The notes: generated by a model not told the origin, from the letters alone. Positions 25,656-36,608 are shown, numbered from the stretch's first letter. The stretch: DNA of 64,000 bases from Aristolochia californica (GCA_029961685.1 JARWKL010000010.1:3596001-3660000), one strand, 5' to 3'. Numbers and translations: made by a program.

Positions 25656-27065
25656 TTACTCGTAAGAGTTAGGTGCGTCCACCTTCCTGCTCAGTGCATC
25701 GGCAGCACCATTGGCCTTCCCCGCCTTATACATCATCTCAAAGTCAAACTCGGCCAAGAAATCTTGCCAACGGGCCTGCTTTGGACTGAGTTTTTTCTGC
25801 GTAAGAAAGTAACTAGAAGCGACATTGTCAGTTCTTACAATAAATTTGGAGCCTAAAAGATAGTGCCTCCAAAGACGTAAACAATGCACTACCGCCGTCA
25901 TTTCTCTTTCTTGTACAGTGTACCATTGCTCAGTTTCATTGAGCTTCCTACTCTCATAAGCGACTAGGTGTCCTTCCTGTTCTAGCACACCCCCGATGAC
26001 ATAGTTTGAGGCATCCGTATGTACCTCAAATGGCTTGCTGAAATCAGCAAGGTGCAGCACTGGTTCAGCCATCATGGTATCTTTCAGCCGATAGAATGCT
26101 CCTTGGCATGAGTCAGTCCATTGCCACTTTTGGTCCTTCTTTAGGAGATCGGTCAAGGGGGCTGCTATAGCTGAGAATCCCTTAATAAACCTCCTATAAT
26201 AATTTGCTAGGCCAAGGAAACTCCTAAGCTCACGCACCTTGGTAGGGATTGACCAATCACTCACAACCTCTACCTTCTTGTTGTCCATCCATATCCGTCC
26301 TCCCCCAATCCAATGTCCAAGAAAAAACACCTCTTGCAACCCAAAGGAGCACTTCTCTTCCTTGAAATACAGCTGGTTATGTCTCAATTTCTTGAACACT
26401 TTTCGAAGATGTTCTTTGTGTTTTTCCATACTCTTGTTGTACACCACAATATCATCCAAATACATAACGACAAACTTGTCTAAGTACTCGGAAAATACCT
26501 CGTTCATGAGAGTGCAGTATGTTGCTGGTGCATTGGTTAGGCCAAAGGGCATAACCATGAACTCATAAGCCCCATATCTCGTTATACAAGTAGTCTTCCC
26601 CTCGTCTCCTTCCGCAATTCGAACTTGGTAGTAACCACTTCTCAAATCTAGCTTGGAGAAAACTCTAGCCTCCTTCAATTGATCAAAGAGATCAGCAATA
26701 AGGGGAATAAGGTACTTGTTCTTTATGGTTACCTTGTTGAGCGCCCTATAGTCGATGCATAGTCTCATACTTCCATCTTTCTTTGTCTGAAATAGTATAG
26801 CGGCCCCATAAAGTGCTTTGCTTGGCTTTATGAACCCAGAATCCAGCAGCTCGCTAAGTTGTCTCCGTAATTCATCCAACTCTTTGGGTGCCATCCGATA
26901 TGGTGCTTGTGCTGGCTTTCTTGCTTCGGGCTCAAGTTCTATGCGATGGTCCACCCCTCTCCTAGGTGGTAACTTCGCTGGAAGTTGTTCAGGCATGACG
27001 TCTTTATACTCATGCAAAACGGTTTGTAGCTCCTTAGGGGTAGGCAATGCCTCATCTTGTTCCAT
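25656..27065 (-). CDS. Chromovirus reverse transcriptase-RNase H
   Basis: 469-codon open frame. Order: pre-RT linker ([20 protein letters not shown]), RT with [47 protein letters not shown] and the active-site box [11 protein letters not shown] (YLDD, near residue 200), then FLGHWI and [14 protein letters not shown]. RNase H follows with [16 protein letters not shown], the catalytic D in HTDAS, E in REMTAVV and D in RTDN, ending ADALSRK. All visible catalytic residues are present. It is part of the gag-pol polyprotein of the element, so the ATG at 27065 is only the first methionine in the open frame, not a true start. Confidence 0.92.
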   Translation of the reverse strand: MEQDEALPTPKELQTVLHEYKDVMPEQLPAKLPPRRGVDHRIELEPEARKPAQAPYRMAPKELDELRRQLSELLDSGFIKPSKALYGAAILFQTKKDGSMRLCIDYRALNKVTIKNKYLIPLIADLFDQLKEARVFSKLDLRSGYYQVRIAEGDEGKTTCITRYGAYEFMVMPFGLTNAPATYCTLMNEVFSEYLDKFVVMYLDDIVVYNKSMEKHKEHLRKVFKKLRHNQLYFKEEKCSFGLQEVFFLGHWIGGGRIWMDNKKVEVVSDWSIPTKVRELRSFLGLANYYRRFIKGFSAIAAPLTDLLKKDQKWQWTDSCQGAFYRLKDTMMAEPVLHLADFSKPFEVHTDASNYVIGGVLEQEGHLVAYESRKLNETEQWYTVQEREMTAVVHCLRLWRHYLLGSKFIVRTDNVASSYFLTQKKLSPKQARWQDFLAEFDFEMMYKAGKANGAADALSRKVDAPNSYE

Positions 27066-27773
27066 AGCACAAAGAAAAGCAATGTAAGTAGAACAACCAT
27101 GCTTAAGACCTTTCTAAAGCTAGAGGGTTGATAGCATTAAATCCTTGTTTGTTACATCTTTGTGCTCAACTTCAGAAATAGTACAAGGATTTTGCTCGTC
27201 CATAATTCCCACTACCCCCACATGTGGCATTACAAACGGCTTACAAACCTTGAAAACTCCATTCCCAAAATTACCTTGAAATCGTCAATGCCAACAATAG
27301 TAAAATTCAGAAATCCTACCCACTTGCCTATCACCACCGGGACGTTCCTGGCAATGCCTTGGACTTCACGAGCAGTAGAATTTACAACCTTCATCTTACT
27401 CCCATCTTTCTCTCCTCGTATCCTTAGGTGCCTAGTCTCCTCCTTCGAAAGGAAGTTGTGGGTGGCGCCAGTGTCCACCATTGCTTTAACAGTATGTCCA
27501 GTAAGTGTGAGAGAAATAAAAAGAAGTTCTCTTGAGGGTCTTACCGGAAGTGGAGCAACCTTCTCCTCCTTGGAACGGACAACAACATTGAGAAGGGTTA
27601 GAGAACCCTTCCTAGGCTCAATTCCTCCATTGTCCATTTCTGTTTGCGCAGCGTTGAGGAGTCTCTTTTTAGGACAATCCCTCGCATAGTGCTCTCCCTC
27701 ACATTGAAATAATGTACCTTCTTCCTTTATTTGTCCCCTCTCTTCTTCTCTTCCGGCCTAGCCTTGGTATCCT
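27066..27773 (-). pseudogene. Chromovirus protease and gag zinc-knuckle region
   Basis: The 27637-27230 frame contains the retropepsin active site KAMVDTGATHNFLS and then FKVILGMEF. Just upstream a knuckle-like FQCEGEHYARDCPKKRLL is seen, in which the first cysteine of C-x2-C-x4-H-x4-C reads L. A frameshift near 27235 separates protease from the RT frame, and two stops lie between 27140 and 27100. Confidence 0.85.
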
Positions 27774-28709
27774 TTACCCATGGCTTCTTCTCCCCTTTCT
27801 CCTTCTTTTTAAAATTGTTTTACTATTATTTTCTTTGGACACCTTGTTAACCGAATCATTCCTCCTCTCGTATTCGGTAAAATTTTCAGCCATAGATAAC
27901 GCTGAAACTAGTGTCTTTACCTCTCGCCTTCTCAATTCTTGCTCAGCCCATGGACGAAGGCCAACAAGAAAGGAGAAGAGACGGTCCTCATCCGTCATGT
28001 TGGAGATACAAAGCATAAGAGAAGTGAATGATTGTACATACTCTTTAATAGTACCTTTCTGCGTCAATGCACGTAGTTCCTTCCTTGCTTGGTACTCGAC
28101 ATCCTCCGGAAAGAACTGCCTCCGCAACTCCCTCTTGAAATCTTCCCAAGTGCGGACGGAGTCCTCTCCCTCTTGCTCATCTCCCATGCGTCTTCTCCAC
28201 CAAAGAATAGCATCATCGGATAGGAACATGGCAGTCGTACTAACCTTAGATTGCTCGTCGGTGAGCTTGCTTGCATGGAAGTATTGCTCCACTTGCCATA
28301 GAAAATTATCTATGACTTTCGCGTCTCTCTTTCCATTGAAAGACTTCGGCTCAGGCACCTTTATCTTTGCTTGTGTGTGAACAACCCCTCCATTTGCTAA
28401 GACTCGTTCGCACAAAGTGAGTCTTGCCCCAAGCTCTCCAGAGAGGTCTTTGACGTCCTTCCCCAATCGTACCATCACCATCCTCGTGACAGCCATGGCC
28501 GAATGGACGTCCTCCTCAAATCCTCTCAGCCAATTCGGACTTGGCTGATGCTCCTCAATCGTCTTTTGAACGAACTCCTCCCAGTTCGTACAAAGGTTCT
28601 CAACACTATCCAAACGATGTTCAAGAGTAGAAAAATGAAAGTAAACATCACTTACTTGATCTTTGCCTCCTGAAGCATATTCTCCACTTGTGGAAGCCAT
28701 TGATTGCAA
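27774..28709 (-). CDS. Chromovirus Gag
   Basis: 311 codons starting MQSMASTSG, about 20 bp downstream of the 5' LTR, as expected for the first gene. A coiled-coil-like N-terminal half (HRLDSVENL, VKDLSGELGARLTL) is followed by the retrotrans_gag core: FNGKRDAKVIDNFLWQVEQY, STTAMFLSDDAILWWRRR, SVRTWEDFKRELRRQFFPED and KGTIKEYVQSFTSL. The frame ends at RRKGRRSHG before the zinc-knuckle region, which has moved to another frame. Gag should package the RNA in virus-like particles in the cytoplasm. Known from family; no functional evidence here. Confidence 0.9.
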   Translation of the reverse strand: MQSMASTSGEYASGGKDQVSDVYFHFSTLEHRLDSVENLCTNWEEFVQKTIEEHQPSPNWLRGFEEDVHSAMAVTRMVMVRLGKDVKDLSGELGARLTLCERVLANGGVVHTQAKIKVPEPKSFNGKRDAKVIDNFLWQVEQYFHASKLTDEQSKVSTTAMFLSDDAILWWRRRMGDEQEGEDSVRTWEDFKRELRRQFFPEDVEYQARKELRALTQKGTIKEYVQSFTSLMLCISNMTDEDRLFSFLVGLRPWAEQELRRREVKTLVSALSMAENFTEYERRNDSVNKVSKENNSKTILKRRRKGRRSHG

Positions 28710-28715
28710 CGTAAG

Positions 28716-28727
28716 CTCTGATACCAG
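28716..28727 (-). other. Chromovirus primer-binding site
   Basis: Minus strand reads TGGTATCAGAGC, two bases from the CGTGACA end of the 5' LTR. Confidence 0.9.
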
Positions 28728-28728
28728 T

Positions 28729-29696
28729 TGTCACGCGGTTAGATTTAGGCTAGGTCCGTCTAGCCAAGCGGAATATCTACCCCGTAAGGCCTAGTCCTTC
28801 CCAAGAACTAGTCAACCTCCTTGAGCCTCGGATCTTCCAACCAATACTTCACACAAGAAGTTGTAAGCCAAATGGGACAATGAAAAGACCAAGATATAGA
28901 AGAAAAAAAACTACTTTGTATTGAGAATACAAGATTACAAAGGGTGGCCAAACACTCTTAAAGGCCAAGGCTAAAAACTCTCTCTATACACTAAAAGAGT
29001 AAAGAAGGCTAAGGATTTTTTGACCCCTTTACAATGGGAGAGGCCTCTCTATTTGTAGTCCCTCCCCTGACCTTTATAAATCTCTAAAAACGCCCAGAAA
29101 TTTGTCAGATCCCAAAAATTCGGTTTCTGGCGTCAAGGGCGCCCTGGTCAGGCGGGCGATTGGCGACCCGGTCTTGAGGAAACCCCATTTCGCGCGCGGC
29201 TGGAGTCCTGGTCGTGCGGGCGCCTCAGGAAACCCTATTTCGCGTGCCTGCGCCTGGAAGCCTGCTGCGCATGCATTTGGGCCTGGCGTCCGAAGGAAAC
29301 CCCATTTCGCCTCGCCTGGAGTCCTGGTTGCGCGTGGGCAAACCCATTTCGCCCCGCCTGGAGTCCTGGTCGCATGCCAGCAACCCCATTTCGCCCCGCC
29401 TGGGATCTGGTCGCAGGCAACCCCATTTCGCCCCGCCAGGAGTGTCTGTTGGTGTGTTGTCTTGTGTCTGAGTTGGCTGTTGGGATTGTTGTGCACCTTG
29501 TTGCTTGGCCATCCGTTTGGCAAGCTCAAGTGTGTCTTCTTTTACTGAAGTTGATGTTGGGCCAACCATATTTGTGCGCCCCTCTGGGCCGTGCCATTGC
29601 ACTTGGTCTTAGCCGTTGCTGCTATTGCTGTGCACTAGACTTGCACAGTCTTCTGCCTTGGTGTCTGGCCACACCATGGCTTCATCCTCCGTCTCA
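28729..29696 (-). repeat. 5' LTR of the chromovirus
   Basis: About 968 bp. The plus-strand left edge is TGTCACGCGGTTAG. The right edge is GTCTCA, where similarity to the left-hand copy ends. It carries the same GC-rich array as the 3' LTR (six CCCCATTTCG-like units at 29185-29435). Confidence 0.9.
29175..29440. repeat. GC-rich tandem array in the 5' LTR
   Basis: Units such as CCCCATTTCGCCCCGCCTGG with a following GTCCTGGTCGC recur about every 45-50 bp. The best conserved units are at 29300-29430. Same arrangement as in the 3' LTR with small indels. Confidence 0.85.
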
Positions 29697-30009
29697 GAAG
29701 GAGCATGAAGAGAAAGGGACGGCAAGGAAGTGAAGGTAAGTCCAAAACAGTGTCATCCCCTTCCCCACGTCATGAACCCCATCTAATTTCATATTCCTCC
29801 TCTCTTGGTTTTTGGAAATGAAAAGTCTTAGCTTTCCTTAGGTTAGATCATGCTTGTTATTTTGTTGAATTTAGTTTTTGATTTTTTTAATATCTAATGA
29901 ATTCTAATGTTTTATCACCCTTCTTGTTTTCTTCAAATTCTACGATTTGTTAAGGTTTTTGCCCCCTTCTCGTCTCCTCGTAGTTTTTTTGTTGATTTTA
30001 GGCTTTCAT
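29697..30009. other. Flank right of the chromovirus
   Basis: Starts GAAGGAGCATG (probable target duplication). Otherwise T-rich sequence with no gene or repeat recognised, up to the solo LTR. Confidence 0.4.
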
Positions 30010-30458
30010 TGTTGAATTTACGGAAAAGAGAAATATTTCATTGACTTCATTAACTTATTATAATCAGAGTACATGAACCTCTATTTATAACAGAGGAAGG
30101 TAGTAGAGTCCAATTACAATAAATCTACATTTGCCCCAATTACACCCAAACTTTAACGATTAAGGATAAGCCTTAGCATAATTAAATAACTCAATAAAAT
30201 ATAAGACAAATATAACTCAAACTAGAACTCTTCTATGACGTGACCATAAGATAAAGATGTCAGCTCGTGGTTATCTTTGTGAGTCCTTCTTGATCTTCCA
30301 ACTAATTTGTGGTTATCTTTGTGAGTCCTTCTTTATCTTCCAACTTATGTGATAAGGATGTCAACTCGTGGTAATTATGGTGGGTCCTACTTCTTATGTG
30401 TTTGGGCCCTTCTTGTGGGTCTTCCTTGGTCGTGTGGGCTGGAGCCTATCTTCCAACA
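30010..30458 (-). mobile_element. Solo LTR of the non-coding element family
   Basis: Minus strand begins TGTTGGAAGATAGGC and ends ATTCAACA, matching the LTRs at 14888 and 17251 over their length (for example the shared words TTTGGGCCC, GTCCTACTTCTTATGTG and the 3' segment with GAGGTTCATGTACTC). There is no interior or second LTR. Flanks TTCAT (30005-30009) and TCCAT (30459-30463) agree at four of five bases, as expected for a worn target duplication. Parts of one segment (GTGGTTATCTTTGTGAGTCC) are duplicated inside it. Confidence 0.88.
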
Positions 30459-30770
30459 TCCATAATATTAAAGTTTTCAACTCCAAGTGTAGCAGAGAAG
30501 AGGGAAGGAGGAGTGAAGAGGTGAACGTAGAGAGAGGTAAAAACGGATGTGAGAGAAAGAGAGAGAGAGAGATGGACACGTAGAGAAGAGAAGAAATGGG
30601 AGAATTAAGGGTTGTGGAAGATATTCAAACTCTCCTCATTAGCCTTTATTTATAGATTTCAAGAGTACATAATTATAAGTATACCCTTCACCCTAGAAAG
30701 AGTGAAGAATAAACAAAAAACTTAATATATTTACAATAATGACACTCAAGTTTGTCTATGTCTTTCAACA
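30459..30770 (-). repeat. LTR-like remnant
   Basis: Minus strand starts TGTTGAAAGACATAG and carries a GGGTGAAGGGTAT word, an AAATCTATAAATAAAGG promoter-like segment and a CT-rich block, the same layout as the LTR at 9937-10320 (TGTTGAAAG, GGGTAAAGGGTAT, CT-rich block). The other end is interrupted by the solo LTR. Called from layout and short shared words only. Confidence 0.4.
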
Positions 30771-31591
30771 ATAAGTTGACCCATTATTATGTAGTTTCCC
30801 TTAGATGCAGGAATAGTGGTCCAATTGTAATTGTCCATCAGTTCTAACTTCTCTTCTTTTTATGGAAAAGAGAGATTGAGAAGTTGGTACATAAAGTTTT
30901 TCACAGTAAAGAGGAAGAAGATCTAGTCTAGTAAAATTGTCTGTGACTCCATCAATTGTACTTTGGATAAACTAGACGACTTTCTGGAATTTCTTATAAT
31001 TTAATTACCATGGCTGGAGGTATGTATCTTGGGTTTCGTCCTGCATGCACATTTACCAGCTAAATGTAGATAATTAATCCTTTGTTAAGTTAATAAAGTT
31101 GTCTTAACCTAAAGTCTTATTGGGGATAACGATGGTCAAACACCAAACCACCTCAAACGATCAGTTGACCAACTTGTTCATTACGCTACCTTTGAAACAT
31201 TTGAATAAGGCACTTGTGGTAGGCCCATCCTCTGAAAGAAGCACTGCCGGAATTCAGACCAACTGGCTGGCCTTACCTCGAGCCTGCAAGTGGTACACTT
31301 GTGAGCCTGCAATATATGTTGGTGGACCTGCTCACCTACCCTGAAGACCCTTTTCAGACTTGTTCAGAGAACAATAGTAAGAGATTCAAGTTCAAGAGAC
31401 CTATTTTCCTTCTACAAATATCTGTGATAAGCGTAAGTGAAGAGGCCACACTGTCCAAACCTAAAGCAGCCTCTAACAAATGAACAAATGGGACTAAACT
31501 CCTTTATATCACGTACCATTTACAAGCCAAAACCCTGCCTAAATACACCATACAAATGCCATTACTACAACAAATTGAAATTCTTATTGGT
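30771..31591. other. 3' flank of the WRKY gene
   Basis: No domain or RNA recognised. The last ~200 bp probably hold the 3' UTR of the minus-strand WRKY gene. Confidence 0.45.
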
Positions 31592-34161
31592 TCAACACAA
31601 CAATTGCTCTAGGAACAAATCGTCCCTCGGTTCCTCCTTGGTCTTACTGAATGTGGTCTCCATGTGTGCCGGTGCATCCATGTAAGGATCGTTTGAGTAA
31701 GGGCTGAACCCGTAACTCATGGGGCTCTGCAACATCTCTAGGGTGAAGGGTGTCTCGCCTTGGGAAGATTGCGGCCTCTGTGCAAACCTCGGATTGCCCA
31801 TCATGGGATTGGTATTGGTTGTGGCAGACGGTTTAAACACCACTCCCAAATTGTTGTTATCCGGTGGAGGTGGTGCCCGGTTGACGGCCTGAGAACCGGA
31901 TCCTCGAGCTGCAGGGACGTCGTGGTTGTGCTTGCCTTCGTATGTTGTGATCACTGCTCTGTGATCGTGTGAAGCTCTTTCGACGTGCTTCCTTACTGGA
32001 CATCCCACATAGGTACATTTGTAGTAGCTTCTGTTATTATATAACAAACTAGATATGTTAATTCATCACCTAGAAGATCTGAAAATTGAAAAATAGTCAT
32101 TTTGGGATAGATCTTCGACCCAACTTCGCATTGTTGCAGAGCAGGTGTTTTTTTACCTTGGATTGGGATTCCCCTTCACTACTTTCTGCCCATATTTCCT
32201 CCATCTGTATCCATCATCTAGAATATCAATGTCACTTGTAGTTTGCACAACAACTCTAGGCTCCCTTACTGTCCTACTACCAGCAGCTGATAAACCTTCG
32301 TTTTCATTGTCCCTCTTCCTGCAAATAGACGAGTTTGATCTCAATCTCCATGAAACAAGAAGAAGAATAAAATATGGGGAAGTGGAAATTCATTAATTTG
32401 ACGAAAAACGTACCATCTTTTAGCATCGGATTCGTCTTCGTCGAACTCATCACCTCCTGATTTACTTCTCTGGGAGCTGTGATCAATATCATCATCCCCT
32501 ATGGAGACAGAAGAATTATCTGGGGTAGTCACGGAGTCCATCTGCATTGATGAACGCCCGGCAAAGGAATGATCGGATAATTCAGGTGTAACTGTAGCTA
32601 GAACAGGTTGAGCTGCAGAACTTGAATTTCTTCTGGTAGATTGAGGCTTGGGATGGTTGTGTGTTCCCTTATAAATAATCTCCGTGATCTGTCCATCCAA
32701 GGATCTCTCCACTTTCTTCTTCGTTGGGCAGTTTGAAAACGTACACTTGTAATAGCTTCGAGGATTTTCGCTTCCTTTTACTTGTTTCTGACCGTATTTT
32801 CGCCAGTTGTAGCCATCTTCTGACCTTCTTTGCTCTCTGTAGGACTGATGAGCCAGTGGAACCTGATTGAAATCAGAATGGAATCCATTGTTTGTCTGGA
32901 TATTGGAGATTTCAGAGGAAGCAGCCACGTTAGGGGCAGCATATTCAGATTTAATATTATTTTTTGCTGCGGAGAAATCGGATTGCTTGGTAGGCTCCTG
33001 ATAGTTCCAGTGCAGTTGCTGACCTTTCAATGATTCTTCCTGTAAATTTACCCACAAACCATGATCTTAGAGCTCAAACAGAGGAAACTCAGATCTTAGA
33101 AACGTAAATCATTCCACTTTAAAGTTTAAGCCAATCCCTCGTTACAGGAATAAATGAACAGATTCATACCATCGGAGTAGCGGTTGGTTTTGGCTGGGGC
33201 TGGAAGGAAAAGCCAGAGTAGCTCTTCTGCTCCTCTTTGATGTTTTGCTGGTAGTTACTAAAATTAGCATTCCAAGTGAATGATTGAGAGGGAAATGTTC
33301 CGGTTGTGGGAGACGGAAGAATCTATCAAATAGCAATTATATGATATGTTAGAAAAAGTAAAAACATTATCGGAAAACTTAGCGGTTGCAAATCTCGAGC
33401 TGGATGCCTGGGTTTGACTGAAACAGAAAAGAAAAAAGTACAACAGGTGAAGCATCCAAAAGTAACAAAATTCAGAAAGCTCTGATGGACAAAAGGATCT
33501 GGCTCTTGTCTCTGGCTTAGAAATGAGAAATCCACTGAATACTTAATTCACAAAAAGCAAAGAGCACCAAAAGAAACAACCCACTCAGAAATAGGAAAGA
33601 CGTTTCTGGCCTAAAATCCAAAGATAGGCAACAAAAGTACAAAACGTAAGAGCAAATAATAAACGAAAAACAGAGTACTAGTCCACAAATACAATCCGAA
33701 ACATTCTTGTCTCAGAATTTCTTTTTTTCTTTTCCAAAAATGACATAACAAAGGAACTTAGATGAATCAAGCAAGGCACAAGCATCAGACAACCAGATGA
33801 AAAGTAAAGATGGAAGAAGAAGGGAAGCTGAGGGATACCGAACTGCAATACTTACATTAGAAGTAGAGAGCAGTACAGGAGAGTCCAGCAGCTCGGCGGG
33901 GCTTAGACCAGCTGGAATAGCGAAGTAAGAAGAAGGGGAAGGAGCAGGAGGAGAGATGGGTAGCGATGGAGGTGGAAGGGATTTGAATTTGGGAACCCCA
34001 GCACCGACCCTTTCCGCAACCCGTTCGGAGAAGGCCCGACCGGAGGAAATCCCGGAGTCGTTATGGTCGGAGGAGTAGGAAGACATGAAGGCGGAGGTAT
34101 TGAAAGAGAAGCGCTTATGGGAATTAGCCGACGTCTCTAAGCTCTCTGTGGAGGAAGCCAT
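31592..34161 (-). CDS. WRKY33: WRKY33-type group I WRKY transcription factor
   Basis: Nuclear DNA-binding protein that recognises W-boxes (TTGACC/T). Five exons on the minus strand: 34161-33856, 33322-33170, 33039-32414, 32318-32157 and 32030-31592. They total 1686 nt, 561 aa. There are two WRKY domains: WRKYGQK at residues 232-238 with C252, C257, H280 and H282, and WRKYGQK at 401-407 with C421, C426, H450 and H452. The second is split by the conserved intron between N-P-N-P-R and S-Y-Y-K. The N-terminus has the Ser-Pro cluster typical of the WRKY33/25/26 branch ([30 protein letters not shown]), known in Arabidopsis WRKY33 as MPK3/MPK6 phosphorylation sites. A basic KRW-KRD segment precedes the second domain. 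In relatives the protein controls defence against necrotrophs and phytoalexin synthesis. The symbol is by family resemblance; WRKY25/26 are near alternatives. Confidence 0.94.
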
Positions 34162-34281
34162 GGGAAGAGATCAGAGAAAATGAGTGAATGAGAGAGGGGA
34201 GAAAGATAGAAGAAGTGAAAATGTTCACGGCTTGCATTAGGCGGAGTATCTTCGAGGAAGGTGGAAGGCGAGGGGGCGAAG

Positions 34282-34600
34282 TTTGACCGAGAAAAAAAAT
34301 ACTGTGGGTCAGAGCTTGAGAATTTGACCAGAGGCGGCCGGGAGAGAGCAGCAGGCAGGCCTGATGTTCATCCAGGGAGACTTTCTTAGCGTGAGAAGTG
34401 CATGTATCTGGACGAATGACTATTTGGATAAATATTTATAAATAAATAAATAAAACTAAAATTATCTCACCTAATTTTTTAATATATCTAAACGAAAAGG
34501 AAAAGCACAGAAGCCTCTCTAGTGCTTCTCATATAACAATCCAACTCGGCGTTCACTGTCCCTTGTTAAATGACATAACAGACCCTCAGGTTCTTTGACC
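34282..34600 (+). promoter_or_regulatory. Three W-box motifs upstream of the WRKY gene
   Basis: TTTGACC occurs at 34282-34288, 34323-34329 and 34594-34600, all on the plus strand, 121-440 bp upstream of the WRKY start codon. W-boxes in WRKY33 promoters are known to mediate auto- and cross-regulation by WRKY proteins. That they work here is inference. Confidence 0.6.
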
Positions 34601-35003
34601 TTGCCCCAAGAGTATCTTATTTGGTTGGTGTGGAGACTAAAGAGCCTCCATGTGTTTTTACTTAATTACCCTTACTAATCAAGATTATCTCTTAACATAA
34701 TAAATGCTAACTAGTCGACTTGTGTGACAGCTACACGAAAGTTGAACGCCACAAGGGCGTTTTCGTACATTTAAGAGTTAGGACCTAGAAGTCATTAGGT
34801 GTAAAGAGACTGTGGCTTTTAGACAAGTGAAACTTGAGACTTCTAGACGTGATGATTGAAAGAAAATTGAAGCACTCGGTGGAAACGCGGGCAAAAGACG
34901 AAATCTGAACGTAGAGACCACGCAGACGGGGAAACTGGATCGTGTGTCGTGACCAGCGTAACGAGAGGTGGACCCTCGAGGAAAACGACAAAACAAGATG
35001 AAA

Positions 35004-35034
35004 TGACGTCACCGATAGGGTCAGTATGACGTCA
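35004..35034. promoter_or_regulatory. Paired TGACGTCA (TGA/bZIP) sites
   Basis: The palindrome TGACGTCA is at 35004-35011 and 35027-35034, a 23-bp spacing (about two helical turns), each followed by CC or CG. This octamer is the consensus of plant TGA-class bZIP factors. The sites lie ~845 bp upstream of the WRKY start; they could instead serve an unrecognised transcript to the right. Confidence 0.5.
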
Positions 35035-35716
35035 CGGAGATGGTCGCACCCATGTGTGTGGAATTTGCTGACCTGGGTGGTTACCCCGTCTCCAAGCTTC
35101 TAATCCCGACCGCTCGACAGTTTTGGACCCTCAACCGTGTAATAAATTTCGAGAGGGTACGTGATAAGTGTCTTCGTTCTTGACAGAGAGGTTTTTCGTT
35201 TTTTAATCTTCTGTTGCTTCTTCTACTCTTTCCTTTTCAACTTTCTGTTGATTCGAAGAACCCTTCAAAAGCTACTCTGTTTTTATTCAAGTCAAAGCTC
35301 GTTTGGATTTGGGGGATAGTGAGGCTTGTCCAGTGGAGGCAGAGGTGCAAAATGGAAACTGGAGAGCATGAGAGCACTCAAGTGATCAATTTTAGGAGAG
35401 CTCCATGGACTTGGAATATATTCAGTCAACCTCCCAGTTCAGAGTGACTTTGATGCCTGCAGTGGGTTCACACTCACTTGCTTTAAATGTATTAGTCAAC
35501 CTCCCAGTTCCCTTCCAAAACCTATCTTGGGTTTGGATGTCCGGGTCCCAATCCCAATGGCATATAGGAGCTCTTGATTCACCTTTGAACCACCAAAAAA
35601 TTAAATTAGGGGGGAGTGATTTTCACATTCTTCCTCCGCTCTCTATTCGTTGGGTCTTGTTGTTTTAACATGATTTAGATTCAGTAATTTCAAATTTTGT
35701 ATATCATAGCTTTAAG

Positions 35717-35897
35717 TGATAGAGATAAAAGATAGAACGTAATCTTAAAGGATATATATCTTATTAAAATACTAGTACTAAAAGGATAACTCTTATCCTC
35801 AATGTAATATTTATCTTCACTTCGGTTTAATCTCTTTATAATCTATAAATTGAGTTTGTCTCCATCAATGTAAATACGAAAGATTTACTTCTCTATA
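35717..35897 (+). repeat. 5' LTR (TGATAGAG family)
   Basis: Bounded by the TGATAGAG start and the primer-binding site at 35898. It contains TTTATAATCTATAAATTGAG, a TATA-like region, and CTCCATCAATGTAAA near its end. Confidence 0.78.
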
Positions 35898-35909
35898 TGG
35901 TATTAGAGC
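35898..35909 (+). other. Primer-binding site
   Basis: TGGTATTAGAGC immediately after the LTR. Confidence 0.85.
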
Positions 35910-36095
35910 GGGAACGGGACGTCATCTCTTTCGCATCTCTAATTGACGACAATTCTTCTTCCCTTGTCATTCGAGTCTATGCTCATGGCTAATAGTCGAC
36001 TTTGGCCATGGACCTACCTCAGACGATACTAGCGATATCGTGTACAAGGACACATTGTTCCCAAGTGTCCTATCTTTCGTCAAATACATCCACTA

Positions 36096-36608
36096 TTGTC
36101 ACCACTACCAACTCCTCACCCAACTCCTCAATGGCAACCACGTCATTCGGTACAATGGCAACTACGATTACATCTTGCATCCTCCACCTCTTCTACTGAT
36201 TCTACTTCGATCCTGGATAGTGAAACATCGCACCATGTTACCACCGACTTGAGTAATCTCTCTATTCACACTCCTTATAACGACATTGATGACATTGTGA
36301 TATGTGATGGCACATGTCTCCCTATTACTCATATTGGTTACAAATCTCTCTCTATTCACACTCCTTATAACAACATTGATGACATTGTGATTAGTGATGG
36401 CACGGGTCTCCTTGTTACTCATATTGGTTACAAATTTATATCTACAACCTCATGCAAGTTTTCCTTAAATAATGTTCTTTGTGTTCCTACCATACAAAAG
36501 AATTTTATTTTAATTTCTCAGTTATGTAAATCTAATATTACTTCCATTTTGTTCTTACCTACTTCTTTTCATGTGAAGGATCCTTGTATGGGGGCAACAC
36601 TTTTGTAG
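36096..36608 (+). pseudogene. Copia protease remnant with an internal duplication
   Basis: 170-codon frame. The protease signature is reduced (ILDSETSHHVTTDLS where DTGAS...HVT is usual), so the active-site D-T/S-G is lost. The following beta region is present twice: SIHTPYNDIDDIVICDG and SIHTPYNNIDDIVISDG, each ending in THIGYK. It ends NNVLCVPTIQKNFILISQL, the usual end of the copia protease. Confidence 0.78.
36258..36437 (+). repeat. 90-bp in-frame tandem duplication in the protease
   Basis: CTCTCTATTCACACTCCTTA starts at 36258 and 36348. The copies differ at few positions and keep the frame, so 30 residues are duplicated. Confidence 0.88.

Larger units (their letters stand above)
22879..29696 (-). 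mobile_element. Ty3/gypsy chromovirus, near full length
   Basis: Minus-strand element of 6.8 kb: 5' LTR 29696-28729, primer-binding site, gag, CCHC region, protease, RT-RNase H, integrase, chromodomain and 3' LTR 23892-22879. The order PR-RT-RH-INT plus a C-terminal chromodomain defines a plant chromovirus. Gag and RT/RNase H are long open frames, but at least three shifts or stops separate the modules, so this copy is not functional as it stands. Flanks GAGGG and GAAGG agree at four of five bases and are probably the target duplication. The LTRs have gained indels and substitutions, so insertion was not recent. Confidence 0.92.
34162..35716. other. WRKY promoter region and unannotated flank
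   Basis: The left part is the WRKY 5' UTR and promoter. From about 35160 to 35670 there are short open frames (METGEHESTQVINF... near 35351) with no known domain. This could be the edge of a gene cut by the copia insertion at 35717, or chance. Confidence 0.35.

Noticed and set aside
27162..28380. Long plus-strand open frames (175 and 222 codons)
   Set aside because: They are shadows of the chromovirus protease and gag on the minus strand.
28064..29602. Open frames inside the right-hand chromovirus LTR (up to 151 codons)
   Set aside because: They follow the 45-50-bp repeat array, occur on both strands and several frames at once, and have no start context or domain.
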